Shown here: one piece after another, positions 26,701 through 35,248 of the stretch
Numbering within the stretch: position 1 is the first letter of the stretch
Layout of the letters: the number at the start of each line of letters is the position of its first letter
Assembly (NCBI GenBank): GCA_050951465.1
Contig: JBMNJC010000011.1
Span: 1-57,749 of the forward strand
Reading direction: 5' to 3'
DNA from: JAAZHD01 sp012510895
Lineage (GTDB): Bacteria > Bacillota > Clostridia > Caldicoprobacterales > DTU083
Length of the DNA: 57,749 bases
The notes under the pieces: model-generated
The model's database searches: none
Told to the model about the DNA's origin: nothing
Seen by the model: the letters and a program-made list of their open reading frames with translations, nothing else
Translations under genes and position numbers: made by a program

Positions 26701-27379
26701 TACTAACGATGACGGCGAAACTAAGACTGAGCTTATTCCCTATGGTTCACGCATCAAGGTTAAAGACGGCCAGTATGTGGAAGCCGGCGATGAATTAACC
26801 GAAGGTTCCGTCAACCCCCATGATATCCTGAAGATAAAAGGCGTAAAAGGCGTTCAGACCTACTTATTGCAGGAAGTACAGAAGGTATACAGGTTACAGG
26901 GCGTTGATATTAATGACAGACATATAGAGATAATTGTCCGCCAGATGCTCAACAAGGTCCGGATAGAAGACGCAGGAGATACCAACCTCTTGCCCGGAGG
27001 GCTTGTGGATATATTTGAATTTGAAAGAGAGAATGAAAGAGTTATTACAGAAGGCGGAATGCCTGCTCAGGCAAAACGTATTCTTCTGGGTATTACGAAA
27101 GCATCTCTTGCTACCGAATCCTTCCTGTCAGCCGCCTCCTTCCAGGAAACTACCAGAGTATTGACTGAGGCAGCCATCAAAGGCAAGGTTGATCCTTTGA
27201 TCGGGCTGAAGGAAAATGTAATTATAGGCAAGCTTATACCTGCCGGAACGGGTATGAACCGTTATCGCAATATCGAAATTGAAGCGGCCGGCCAGGAGAA
27301 TGATTTTGATTTTTCTGATGAAACTGAAGACACCCTGGATTTTGAACTGCCGTCAGAAACGGATCTCTTGGAAGTGTGA
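23786..27379 (+). CDS. rpoC: DNA-directed RNA polymerase subunit beta'
   Basis: Carries the catalytic Mg-binding loop [12 protein letters not shown]. The N-terminal zinc site is [19 protein letters not shown], and the second zinc site [13 protein letters not shown] is near residue 875. [20 protein letters not shown] marks the bridge-helix/trigger-loop side. The start is TTG at 23786 (MFEMNDL), matching family N-termini, with GGAAGGAGAG upstream. Length 1197 is standard for Firmicutes. It ends in a modestly acidic tail. No L7Ae-like gene follows, unlike many relatives. Confidence 0.97.
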   Translation: [1197 protein letters not shown]

Positions 27380-27403
27380 GAGTTAAATAACCGTTGATTT
27401 TTG

Positions 27404-27432
27404 TTGACATCAGGCAAACAGAATGCTAGAAT
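27404..27432 (+). promoter_or_regulatory. Promoter of the rpsL-rpsG-fusA-tuf operon
   Basis: Perfect TTGACA (27404-27409), 17-base spacer and TAGAAT (27427-27432), about 100 bases before rpsL. Confidence 0.85.
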
Positions 27433-27532
27433 ATCTAGGTGTGTTTATAAAAAATGAACAACTATACCCATTTTACCCATTAAAATAAACATTCTGGTTT
27501 AAAATTCGATTCCTTGGAAAGGAGGTGGGGGA

Positions 27533-27907
27533 ATGCCTACAATTAATCAATTGATTCGTAAGGGGAGAAAGATGACGGAATACAAGTCTGACGCACCTGC
27601 TTTGGAAGGTTCTCCTCAGAAACGCGGTGTTTGTACTGTTGTAAAGACAAGCACGCCCAAAAAACCCAATTCCGCTTTAAGGAAGGTTGCCAGAGTACGT
27701 TTGGTCAATGGTATTGAAGTAACTGCTTATATACCAGGGATTGGCCACAATCTTCAGGAACACTCCGTTGTTCTGATCCGAGGTGGAAGAGTAAAAGATT
27801 TGCCCGGTGTACGTTATCATATTATCCGCGGAACACTGGATACAGCAGGAGTGTCCGATCGTATGCAGGCAAGATCCAAGTATGGAGCCAAGAGACCTAA
27901 GAAGTAA
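27533..27907 (+). CDS. rpsL: 30S ribosomal protein S12
   Basis: Decoding-centre protein of the small subunit. The 124 residues include TPKKPNSALRKVARV and RGGRVKDLPGVRYH, with the lysines of streptomycin-sensitive proteins. Ribosome binding site AAAGGAGGTG, nearly perfect. First gene of the str operon. Confidence 0.97.
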   Translation: MPTINQLIRKGRKMTEYKSDAPALEGSPQKRGVCTVVKTSTPKKPNSALRKVARVRLVNGIEVTAYIPGIGHNLQEHSVVLIRGGRVKDLPGVRYHIIRGTLDTAGVSDRMQARSKYGAKRPKK

Positions 27908-27953
27908 GATTCATATTTATATATGTAATCTGTTATGCAAAGGAGGGAAATGA

Positions 27954-28424
27954 ATGCCAAGAAAAGGTTATATAGCCAAACGTGATGTGCTCCCTGATCC
28001 TATTTATGGCAACAAAATTGTTACCAAGCTGATTAATAAGCTGATGCTGGACGGTAAGAAAGGCGTTGCTCAGAAAATCTGTTACGGAGCCTTTGACTTG
28101 ATAAAAGAAAGAACAGGCAATGATCCCATGGAAGTATTTGAAAAAGCCTTGAATAATATTAAGCCCGTTCTGGAGGTAAAGGCCAGAAGAGTAGGCGGTG
28201 CTACTTATCAGGTGCCCGTGGAAGTAAGGCCGGAGAGACAGGAAACCTTAGGACTTCGCTGGTTGGTGTCTTATGCAAGAGAGCGCGGGGAAAAAACCAT
28301 GATAGAGCGCCTGGCAGCTGAAATGTTGGATGCTTCCAACAATACAGGCAATGCAGTAAAGAAAAAAGAAGATACTCATCGTATGGCAGAGGCAAACAAA
28401 GCTTTTGCTCATTACAGATGGTAA
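27954..28424 (+). CDS. rpsG: 30S ribosomal protein S7
   Basis: Organises the 3' domain of 16S rRNA in the small-subunit head. The 156 residues begin MPRKGYIAKRDVLPDPIYG and include RRVGGATYQVPVEV and the C-terminal HRMAEANKAFAHYRW. AAAGGAGGG precedes the ATG. Between rpsL and fusA as usual. Confidence 0.97.
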   Translation: MPRKGYIAKRDVLPDPIYGNKIVTKLINKLMLDGKKGVAQKICYGAFDLIKERTGNDPMEVFEKALNNIKPVLEVKARRVGGATYQVPVEVRPERQETLGLRWLVSYARERGEKTMIERLAAEMLDASNNTGNAVKKKEDTHRMAEANKAFAHYRW

Positions 28425-28506
28425 GCAACAGGGGACTGTATATCATCGGATACTGAATTCGGGGAACGGATATTGGTTTAGCATACAACTGAAAGGAGGA
28501 TAAATT

Positions 28507-30573
28507 GTGCCTAGGCAATTTTCACTGGAAAAAACCAGGAATATAGGTATCATGGCTCACATTGATGCCGGAAAAACAACAACAACAGAGCGCATACTAT
28601 TCTATACCGGGCGGGTTCATAGATTGGGAGAAACCCATGAAGGAAATGCCACCATGGACTGGATGGAACAGGAACAGGAACGCGGCATTACCATAACCTC
28701 GGCTGCTACTACTGCGCAATGGAAGGGACATCGTATAAATATTATTGATACGCCAGGGCACGTTGACTTTACCGTTGAAGTTGAACGCTCACTCCGCGTC
28801 CTCGATGGTGCAGTAGCCGTGTTTTGTGCAAAAGGAGGCGTTGAGCCTCAGTCTGAAACTGTTTGGAGACAGGCAGACAAGTATCATGTCCCCAGAATTG
28901 CGTATATAAATAAGATGGATATCGTAGGTGCCGATTTCTTCAGGGTTATAGAGATGATGAAGGAAAGGCTGTCGGCCAAACCGGTTCCGATTCAGCTTCC
29001 AATCGGCAAGGAAGACACCTTCAAAGGAGTAGTCGACCTGGTAGCCATGAAGGCAATTATTTATACCGATGATTTGGGGACCCGCAGCGAAGAAACGGAA
29101 ATTCCGGGAGACATGCTTGAGGCAGCCGAAGAATACCGTATGAAGCTGATTGAGAGCATTGTGGAAAATGATGAAGAATTAATGATGAAATATTTTGATG
29201 GAGAAGAACTGACCCAGGAAGAAATACATCAGGGAATCAGGGCCTCTACGATTTCACTGCAGATAGTACCGGTAGTATGCGGCACTTCATATAGAAATAA
29301 AGGAGTACAGCCGCTGCTGGATGCTATTGTAAGATATATGCCCTCTCCGCTTGACGTACCGGCTATAACAGGTACAAAGCCGGGAACCGACGAAGAGGAT
29401 GAAAGACATTCTTCTGATGAAGAACCTTTTTCTGCTTTGGCATTTAAGATTATGACCGATCCATATGTAGGTAAACTGGCATTTTTCCGGGTATATTCCG
29501 GAGTATTGAAAACCGGCACTTATGTATACAATTCTGTTAAGGGTAAAAAGGAGAGAATCGGCAGAATACTGTTGATGCATGCCAACCACAGGGAAGAGGT
29601 TGATGAAGTATATGCCGGGGATATTGCTGCAGCTGTAGGACTCAGAGACACAACTACCGGCGATACTCTTTGCGACGAACAAAATCCGATTGTTCTGGAA
29701 TCTATGGAATTCCCGGAACCTGTTATCCAGGTAGCCATAGAACCCAAAACCAAAGCCGGGCAAGAAAAGATGAGCGTTGCTCTTTCCAAACTGGCAGAAG
29801 AGGATCCCACATTCCGTACCTACACAGACCAGGAAACCGGTCAAACCATTATTTCCGGTATGGGAGAACTTCATCTGGATATTATAGTAGATCGAATGCT
29901 TCGCGAATTCAAAGTAGAGGCTAATGTAGGCAAACCTCAGGTAGCTTATCGTGAGACCATTCGAAAACCTGTACGAGTTGAAGGTAAATTCGTGAGACAG
30001 AGCGGCGGTCGCGGACAATACGGCCATGTCTGGCTGGAGGTAGAACCTCTGGAACCAGGCGCAGGGTATATATTTGAAGACAAGATCGTAGGTGGAGTTG
30101 TTCCGAAAGAATATATTCAGCCGGTAAACAACGGAATTCAGGAGGCCATGGAAAGCGGTATATTAGGAGGATATCCGGTTGTAGACATCCGTGTTGCCCT
30201 GGTGGATGGTTCTTATCACGAAGTGGACTCTTCCGAAATGGCATTCAAAATAGCGGGTTCGATAGCTATCAAGGAAGCAATGAAAAAGGGAGATCCAACC
30301 TTACTGGAACCTATTATGAAAGTTGAAGTAACGGTGCCGGAAGAATATATGGGCGATGTAATAGGCGATATTAATTCCAGACGCGGCAGAATCGAAGGCA
30401 TGGACGCAGATAGAGGTTTACAGGTAATAAGGGCCAATGTACCCTTGGCAGAAATGTTCGGTTATGCTACTGATCTTCGCTCAAAAACCCAGGGACGTGG
30501 TGTATACACTATGCAATTGTCCCACTATGAAGAAGTACCAAAGAATATAATGGAAAAACTTATAGCAAAATAA
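28507..30573 (+). CDS. fusA: Elongation factor G
   Basis: GTPase that drives translocation on the ribosome. G motifs: MAHIDAGKTTTTERIL, RGITITSAATT, DTPGHVDF and NKMD. Domain IV shows GGRGQYGHVWLEVEP. It starts with GTG at 28507 after AAAGGAGGA. Length 688 fits canonical EF-G rather than the ribosome-protection or EF-G2 relatives. Followed 48 bases later by tuf copy 2. Confidence 0.97.
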   Translation: MPRQFSLEKTRNIGIMAHIDAGKTTTTERILFYTGRVHRLGETHEGNATMDWMEQEQERGITITSAATTAQWKGHRINIIDTPGHVDFTVEVERSLRVLDGAVAVFCAKGGVEPQSETVWRQADKYHVPRIAYINKMDIVGADFFRVIEMMKERLSAKPVPIQLPIGKEDTFKGVVDLVAMKAIIYTDDLGTRSEETEIPGDMLEAAEEYRMKLIESIVENDEELMMKYFDGEELTQEEIHQGIRASTISLQIVPVVCGTSYRNKGVQPLLDAIVRYMPSPLDVPAITGTKPGTDEEDERHSSDEEPFSALAFKIMTDPYVGKLAFFRVYSGVLKTGTYVYNSVKGKKERIGRILLMHANHREEVDEVYAGDIAAAVGLRDTTTGDTLCDEQNPIVLESMEFPEPVIQVAIEPKTKAGQEKMSVALSKLAEEDPTFRTYTDQETGQTIISGMGELHLDIIVDRMLREFKVEANVGKPQVAYRETIRKPVRVEGKFVRQSGGRGQYGHVWLEVEPLEPGAGYIFEDKIVGGVVPKEYIQPVNNGIQEAMESGILGGYPVVDIRVALVDGSYHEVDSSEMAFKIAGSIAIKEAMKKGDPTLLEPIMKVEVTVPEEYMGDVIGDINSRRGRIEGMDADRGLQVIRANVPLAEMFGYATDLRSKTQGRGVYTMQLSHYEEVPKNIMEKLIAK

Positions 30574-30621
30574 GCATGCCCTTATACGAGGAATACGCTT
30601 TTTATAAGGAGGATTTTTATA

Positions 30622-31833
30622 ATGGCAAAAGCAAAATTTGAAAGAACAAAACCCCATGTCAATGTAGGAACCATCGGACATGTTGACCACGGCAAAACCA
30701 CGCTTACAGCAGCCATCACCATGGTTATGGCAGCATTTGGCAGAGCAGCTGCCACCAAATACGAAGAGATAGACAAGGCTCCGGAGGAGAAGGAAAGAGG
30801 AATTACAATCAACACCTCTCACGTTGAGTACGAAACAGAAGCAAGGCACTATGCCCATGTGGACTGCCCCGGGCACGCTGACTATGTAAAGAACATGATT
30901 ACAGGAGCAGCCCAGATGGACGGAGCGATACTGGTTGTATCCGCAGCTGACGGTCCCATGCCTCAGACACGGGAACATATACTGCTTGCACGTCAGGTAG
31001 GCGTTCCCTATATCGTAGTATTTATGAACAAGACAGACATGGTAGACGACGAAGAGCTGCTGGAACTGGTAGAGTTGGAAGTCAGAGAGCTGCTCAATGA
31101 ATATGAATTCCCAGGCGACGACATTCCGGTTATCAGAGGTTCCGCGCTTAAGGCATTGGAAGCTGCCCAAGCCGGCGCAGATGTAACAACCGATCCGGCC
31201 TGCAAACCCATATTCGAGCTTATGGATGCAGTAGACAGCTACATTCCCACACCTGAGAGAGACACAGACAAGCCCTTCCTGATGCCGGTAGAAGACGTAT
31301 TCTCCATTACCGGTCGCGGAACAGTTGCAACAGGCAGAGTTGAAAGAGGAACAGTTAAGGTATCCGACACTGTTGAGATTGTTGGAATGACCAGTGAATC
31401 CCGCACCACAGTTGTAACCGGAGTAGAAATGTTCCGTAAGTTCCTTGAACAGGCAGTAGCCGGTGACAATATCGGAGCACTGTTGAGGGGTGTACAGAGA
31501 GATGAAATCGAACGCGGTCAGGTATTGGCAAAACCCGGCAGCATCAAGCCCCACACTCACTTCAAATCTGAAGTGTATGTACTGACCAAGGAAGAAGGCG
31601 GCAGACACACTCCCTTCTTTAACGGTTACAGACCCCAGTTTTATTTCCGTACAACCGACGTTACCGGTGTAATCCAGCTTCCCGAAGGTGTAGAAATGGT
31701 AATGCCCGGTGACAATGTTCAGATGGAAATCAAGCTTATTACTCCTATCGCTATTGAAGAAGGTCTGCGTTTCGCTATTCGTGAAGGCGGAAGAACTGTT
31801 GGAGCAGGCGTTGTTTCAGAAATTATCGAATAA
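30622..31833 (+). CDS. tuf: Elongation factor Tu, copy 2
   Basis: The protein is identical to copy 1 (403 residues, same GTPase motifs). At DNA level I find only three differences from copy 1, all synonymous and in the last third (31545, 31689 and 31824). The flanks differ completely, beginning right at the start codon and right after the stop. This is the str-operon position (tufA-like). AAGGAGG precedes the ATG, and a strong terminator follows. Confidence 0.97.
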   Translation: MAKAKFERTKPHVNVGTIGHVDHGKTTLTAAITMVMAAFGRAAATKYEEIDKAPEEKERGITINTSHVEYETEARHYAHVDCPGHADYVKNMITGAAQMDGAILVVSAADGPMPQTREHILLARQVGVPYIVVFMNKTDMVDDEELLELVELEVRELLNEYEFPGDDIPVIRGSALKALEAAQAGADVTTDPACKPIFELMDAVDSYIPTPERDTDKPFLMPVEDVFSITGRGTVATGRVERGTVKVSDTVEIVGMTSESRTTVVTGVEMFRKFLEQAVAGDNIGALLRGVQRDEIERGQVLAKPGSIKPHTHFKSEVYVLTKEEGGRHTPFFNGYRPQFYFRTTDVTGVIQLPEGVEMVMPGDNVQMEIKLITPIAIEEGLRFAIREGGRTVGAGVVSEIIE

Positions 31834-31863
31834 GCAAAATCACATAGAAAAAAGTAAAAAGTA

Positions 31864-31903
31864 CGCTACCCTTCAGCTTTTGCTGAAGGATAGCGAAATT
31901 TTA
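31864..31903 (+). terminator. Intrinsic terminator after tuf copy 2
   Basis: A 14-base stem with one mismatch (31864-31877 with 31882-31895), loop TTTT, followed by AAATTTTAT. It separates the str operon from the S10 promoter. Confidence 0.8.
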
Positions 31904-31912
31904 TAAAATTAC

Positions 31913-31941
31913 TTGCTTTTACTATGAATTTATTGTAAAAT
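31913..31941 (+). promoter_or_regulatory. Promoter of the S10-spc-alpha cluster
   Basis: TTGCTT (31913-31918), 17-base spacer and TAAAAT (31936-31941). It is the only good promoter between the tuf terminator and rpsJ. Confidence 0.7.
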
Positions 31942-31947
31942 GTAGAA

Positions 31948-32112
31948 GTTGCGTTGCCATACGTAAGACACAAGGGATGAAGTAAAAGGTTGCCGGCTGC
32001 CACACCGGGGAATTTTTACGGACCAGTCTGCTTTAATCAGACGAAGAACCTTGGTTGCTTTTTGTGCCTTTATTTTTAATCATGAAAATGGCACACGTGG
32101 TTAAGTGTAAAC
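31948..32112 (+). promoter_or_regulatory. Structured leader upstream of rpsJ
   Basis: About 180 untranslated bases lie between the inferred transcript start and rpsJ. Several hairpins can be drawn by eye: CCGG/CCGG near 32000, GTCTG/CAGAC near 32030, GTGCC with ATTTT pairing AAAAT with GGCAC near 32064-32094, and ACAC/GTGT just before the ribosome binding site. None has a T-run typical of a terminator. It may be an r-protein feedback site; this is inference. Confidence 0.4.
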
Positions 32113-32127
32113 AAGGAGGGAAATAGT

Positions 32128-32436
32128 TTGGCAAGTCAAAAAATCAGAATTAAGCTGAAAGCTTACGAGCATACGCTCATCGATCAGTCTGCTGCAAAGA
32201 TCGTAGAGACTGCTCAGAAAACCGGAGCAGTGGTTTCAGGACCCATACCGCTGCCCACAAGCAAAGAGATAATCACCGTATTGAGGTCACCTCATAAGCA
32301 TAAAGATAGCCGTGAACAGTTTGAAATGAGGACGCATAAGCGTTTAATTGATATATTAAGCCCTACCTCAAAGACGGTAGACTCCCTGATGAGATTGGAT
32401 TTACCTGCAGGGGTAGATATAGAAATCAAAATATAG
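32128..32436 (+). CDS. rpsJ: 30S ribosomal protein S10
   Basis: Small-subunit protein that also acts with NusB/NusG in antitermination. The 102 residues include KIRIKLKAYEHTLIDQS and SPHKHKDSREQFEMRTHKR (first Ser being Arg-Ser in context). It starts with TTG at 32128, 7 bases after AAGGAGGG. First gene of the S10 cluster. Confidence 0.96.
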   Translation: MASQKIRIKLKAYEHTLIDQSAAKIVETAQKTGAVVSGPIPLPTSKEIITVLRSPHKHKDSREQFEMRTHKRLIDILSPTSKTVDSLMRLDLPAGVDIEIKI

Positions 32437-32476
32437 GGTCACGGATCACTATTCAATAGAACGGAGGTTTTAGAAA

Positions 32477-33106
32477 ATGCGAAAAGCCATTCTGGGTAAA
32501 AAACTGGGTATGTCTCAGATATTCACAGAAGACGGTCTGATGGTACCCGTTACCGTAGTGAAAGCCGGTCCCTGTGTTGTTACTCAGGTTAAGACAAAAG
32601 AAAAAGATGGTTATCAGGCGGTGCAAGTGGGTTTTGAAGACATCAGATCCAGCTTGGTCAATAAACCCCTGAAAGGTCATTTTGATAAAGGCAATGTGCC
32701 CTATAAAAGATATCTTCGCGAACTGAAACTGGAAAATGCAGAAGAGTATACAGTTGGAAGTGAATTGAAGGCAGATATCTTTGAAGCAGGTGACAAGATA
32801 GACGTTACCGGCAGAAGCAAAGGAAAAGGATTTGCAGGGGTAATTAAGAGATGGAATCAGCACAGAGGTCCCATGTCACATGGTTCCAAATACCATCGCA
32901 GTCCCGGTTCTCTGGGAGCCACCACTTCACCCGGCCGTGTATTCAAATCCAAAAGGCTGCCCGGACGCATGGGTAACGACAGGGTAACTGTTTCCAATCT
33001 GGAAGTGGTAAAGGTAGACGCAGAGAGAAATCTGTTATTGATTAAAGGAGCAATACCCGGCAGTAAAGGTACATTGCTTACTATAAAAGAAACCGTTAAG
33101 AAGTAG
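32477..33106 (+). CDS. rplC: 50S ribosomal protein L3
   Basis: Early assembly protein reaching the peptidyl-transferase centre. The 209 residues begin MRKAILGKKLGMSQIF and contain the W-loop segment KRWNQHRGPMSHGSKYHR and SLGATTSPGRVFKSKRLPG. ACGGAGG precedes the ATG. Confidence 0.97.
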   Translation: MRKAILGKKLGMSQIFTEDGLMVPVTVVKAGPCVVTQVKTKEKDGYQAVQVGFEDIRSSLVNKPLKGHFDKGNVPYKRYLRELKLENAEEYTVGSELKADIFEAGDKIDVTGRSKGKGFAGVIKRWNQHRGPMSHGSKYHRSPGSLGATTSPGRVFKSKRLPGRMGNDRVTVSNLEVVKVDAERNLLLIKGAIPGSKGTLLTIKETVKK

Positions 33107-33136
33107 TTTGCAGCAAGATGGAAAGGAGGACAGGTT

Positions 33137-33760
33137 ATGCCTACAGTAGCTTTATATAATATGGAAGGTGCCGCCATCGATGAGATTGAATTAAAAGACG
33201 AAGTGTTTGGAGTTAAGGTCAATAAGCACGTCCTTTATGACGTTGTAAAAATGCAGCTGGCCAATAAGAGACAAGGCACCCAATCAGCTCTGACCAGGGC
33301 AGAAGTCAGAGGAGGCGGCGCAAAACCTTGGAGACAGAAAGGAACCGGACGTGCCCGCCATGGAAGCATCCGCTCTCCGATCTGGACAAAAGGCGGTATT
33401 GCGTTTGCACCCAAACCTCGCGATTACAGTTATACCCTTCCCAAGAAGGTAAAAAGACTGGCTTTAAAGAGCGCTCTGAGCTCCAAGGTGCAGAATGACA
33501 ACATTAGAGTAATGGATTCCCTGGATTTGCCAGAAGCAAAGACTAAAGAAATGGTAAAGGTATTGGGAAATCTGAAGGTGGAAGACAAAGCATTGGTCGT
33601 TATTCCCGGCAAAGATGAAAAACTGGAAAGGGCAACACGCAATTTGCCGAATGTAAAGCTTAGTTTTGTCAACACCCTTAATGTACTGGACATTTTGAAT
33701 TATGATTACTTTATTATTACAAAGGATGCAGCACGCCTTGTCGAGGAGGTGTACGGCTAA
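33137..33760 (+). CDS. rplD: 50S ribosomal protein L4
   Basis: Lines the exit tunnel. The 207 residues carry the tunnel loop RGGGAKPWRQKGTGRARHGS followed by GGIAFAPKPRDYSY. Its homologue represses the S10 operon in E. coli; whether it does so here is unknown. Its stop overlaps the rplW start by one base (TAATG), so the two are translationally coupled. Confidence 0.97.
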   Translation: MPTVALYNMEGAAIDEIELKDEVFGVKVNKHVLYDVVKMQLANKRQGTQSALTRAEVRGGGAKPWRQKGTGRARHGSIRSPIWTKGGIAFAPKPRDYSYTLPKKVKRLALKSALSSKVQNDNIRVMDSLDLPEAKTKEMVKVLGNLKVEDKALVVIPGKDEKLERATRNLPNVKLSFVNTLNVLDILNYDYFIITKDAARLVEEVYG

Positions 33761-34056
33761 TGAAAAATCCACATGATATCATCATTCGGCCAATACTCAC
33801 TGAAAAGAGCTATGATTCCATAGCTGACAAAGTTTATACTTTTTTGGTAGATGAAAAAGCAAATAAAACCGAGATCAAAAAAGCGGTAGAAGAAATATTC
33901 AAGGTAAAGGTAGAGAGCGTCAATACCCTTCGTCAGCGGGGAAAGCTGAAGAGAATGGGCATTCATATCGGCAGAAGGCCATCCTTTAAAAAAGCCTATG
34001 TTAAGTTAACGGCAGACAGCAAGGAGATTGAGTTCTTCGAAGGAATGGCACAATAA
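33760..34056 (+). CDS. rplW: 50S ribosomal protein L23
   Basis: Exit-tunnel protein and docking site for trigger factor and SRP. The 98 residues begin with DIIIRPILTEKSYD and include TEIKKAVEEIFKVKVESVNT. Coupled to rplD by a one-base overlap, with CGAGGAGGTG as its ribosome binding site inside rplD. Confidence 0.97.
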   Translation: MKNPHDIIIRPILTEKSYDSIADKVYTFLVDEKANKTEIKKAVEEIFKVKVESVNTLRQRGKLKRMGIHIGRRPSFKKAYVKLTADSKEIEFFEGMAQ

Positions 34057-34070
34057 GGAGGTTATGAGAA

Positions 34071-34901
34071 ATGGCAATAAAAAAATATAAACCCACCTCC
34101 CCGGCCAGAAGGCACATGTCTGTTTCCGCCTTTGAAGAAATCACTAAAAAGGAACCGGAAAAGTCCCTTTTGGTTTCCCTGAAAAGCAAAGCCGGCAGAA
34201 ATGCACAGGGACGAATAACAGTTCGTCATCAGGGCGGTGGAGCCAAGAGAAAGTATAGAATTATTGATTTCAAGCGTGATAAGGACGGCGTACCCGCAAA
34301 GGTAGCAGCCATAGAGTATGATCCTAACCGCAGTGCAAATATAGCACTTTTGCATTATGCAGACGGTGAAAAGAGATACATTATCAGCCCCAACGGACTA
34401 AAAGTGGGAGACACAGTTGTATCCGGACCGGATGCAGACATTAAAGTAGGGAATGCACTTCCCTTAGCAAATATTCCAACGGGTACAGTTATTCATAATA
34501 TAGAACTTCGTGCCGGACAGGGAGGACAATTGGTTCGTTCCGCCGGAAATTCCGCCCAGCTGATGGCAAAAGAAGGCGATTTTGCTCAGGTAAGGCTTCC
34601 CTCCGGAGAGGTGCGTTTAGTCAGAGCAGAGTGCAGAGCCACCATTGGTCAGGTGGGCAATATTGATCACGAAAATATAACCATAGGAAAAGCAGGCAGA
34701 AAGAGACATATGGGCATTCGTCCAACAGTCCGGGGTTCAGTTATGAATCCTTCAGATCACCCCCATGGCGGTGGTGAAGGTAAGGCACCTATCGGAAAAC
34801 CAGGTCCTGTTACTCCTTGGGGTAAGCCAGCATTAGGATACAAGACCAGAAAGAAAAACAAGGAATCAGACAAGTACATTATCAGACGGAGAAAAGCTTA
34901 A
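34071..34901 (+). CDS. rplB: 50S ribosomal protein L2
   Basis: Core protein needed for subunit joining and peptidyl transfer. The 276 residues include RHQGGGAKRKYRIIDFKR and the functional C-terminal SDHPHGGGEGKAPIGKPGP with the conserved His. AAGGAGG precedes the ATG. Confidence 0.97.
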   Translation: MAIKKYKPTSPARRHMSVSAFEEITKKEPEKSLLVSLKSKAGRNAQGRITVRHQGGGAKRKYRIIDFKRDKDGVPAKVAAIEYDPNRSANIALLHYADGEKRYIISPNGLKVGDTVVSGPDADIKVGNALPLANIPTGTVIHNIELRAGQGGQLVRSAGNSAQLMAKEGDFAQVRLPSGEVRLVRAECRATIGQVGNIDHENITIGKAGRKRHMGIRPTVRGSVMNPSDHPHGGGEGKAPIGKPGPVTPWGKPALGYKTRKKNKESDKYIIRRRKA

Positions 34902-34943
34902 ATAAGTTATTCTATCTGTTCCAGAATCGAAAGGAGGCATACG

Positions 34944-35231
34944 ATGAGCCGGTCGGTTAAAAAAGGACCATATGTAAGTAAGGATCTTTTAAAAAAGGTA
35001 CGGGAATTGAACGAAAAGAATAAGAAGGCAGTTATAAAGACTTGGTCCAGAGCTTCTACCATCTTTCCGGAAATGGTTGGTCACACTATTGCTGTACATG
35101 ATGGAAGAAAGCATGTACCCATATATATCACTGAGGACATGGTTGGTCATAAGTTAGGTGAGTTTGCCCCCACCAGAACCTTTAGAGGTCACAGCGGACG
35201 TATGACGGAGAAGTCTACTGCATTGAAATAA
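34944..35231 (+). CDS. rpsS: 30S ribosomal protein S19
   Basis: Small-subunit head protein that binds 16S rRNA with S13. The 95 residues begin MSRSVKKGPYVSKDL and contain TWSRASTIFPEMVGHTIAVH and FAPTRTFRGH. Ribosome binding site AAAGGAGG. Confidence 0.97.
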   Translation: MSRSVKKGPYVSKDLLKKVRELNEKNKKAVIKTWSRASTIFPEMVGHTIAVHDGRKHVPIYITEDMVGHKLGEFAPTRTFRGHSGRMTEKSTALK

Positions 35232-35248
35232 TTGAAGGAGGAATAAAA

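Noticed and set aside
30481..31608. Long open frame of 375 codons antisense to tuf copy 2 (and 337 codons antisense to copy 1)
   Set aside because: It is a shadow of the EF-Tu codon pattern, Cys- and Tyr-rich with no ribosome binding site or domain, and appears in both copies only because the genes are identical.
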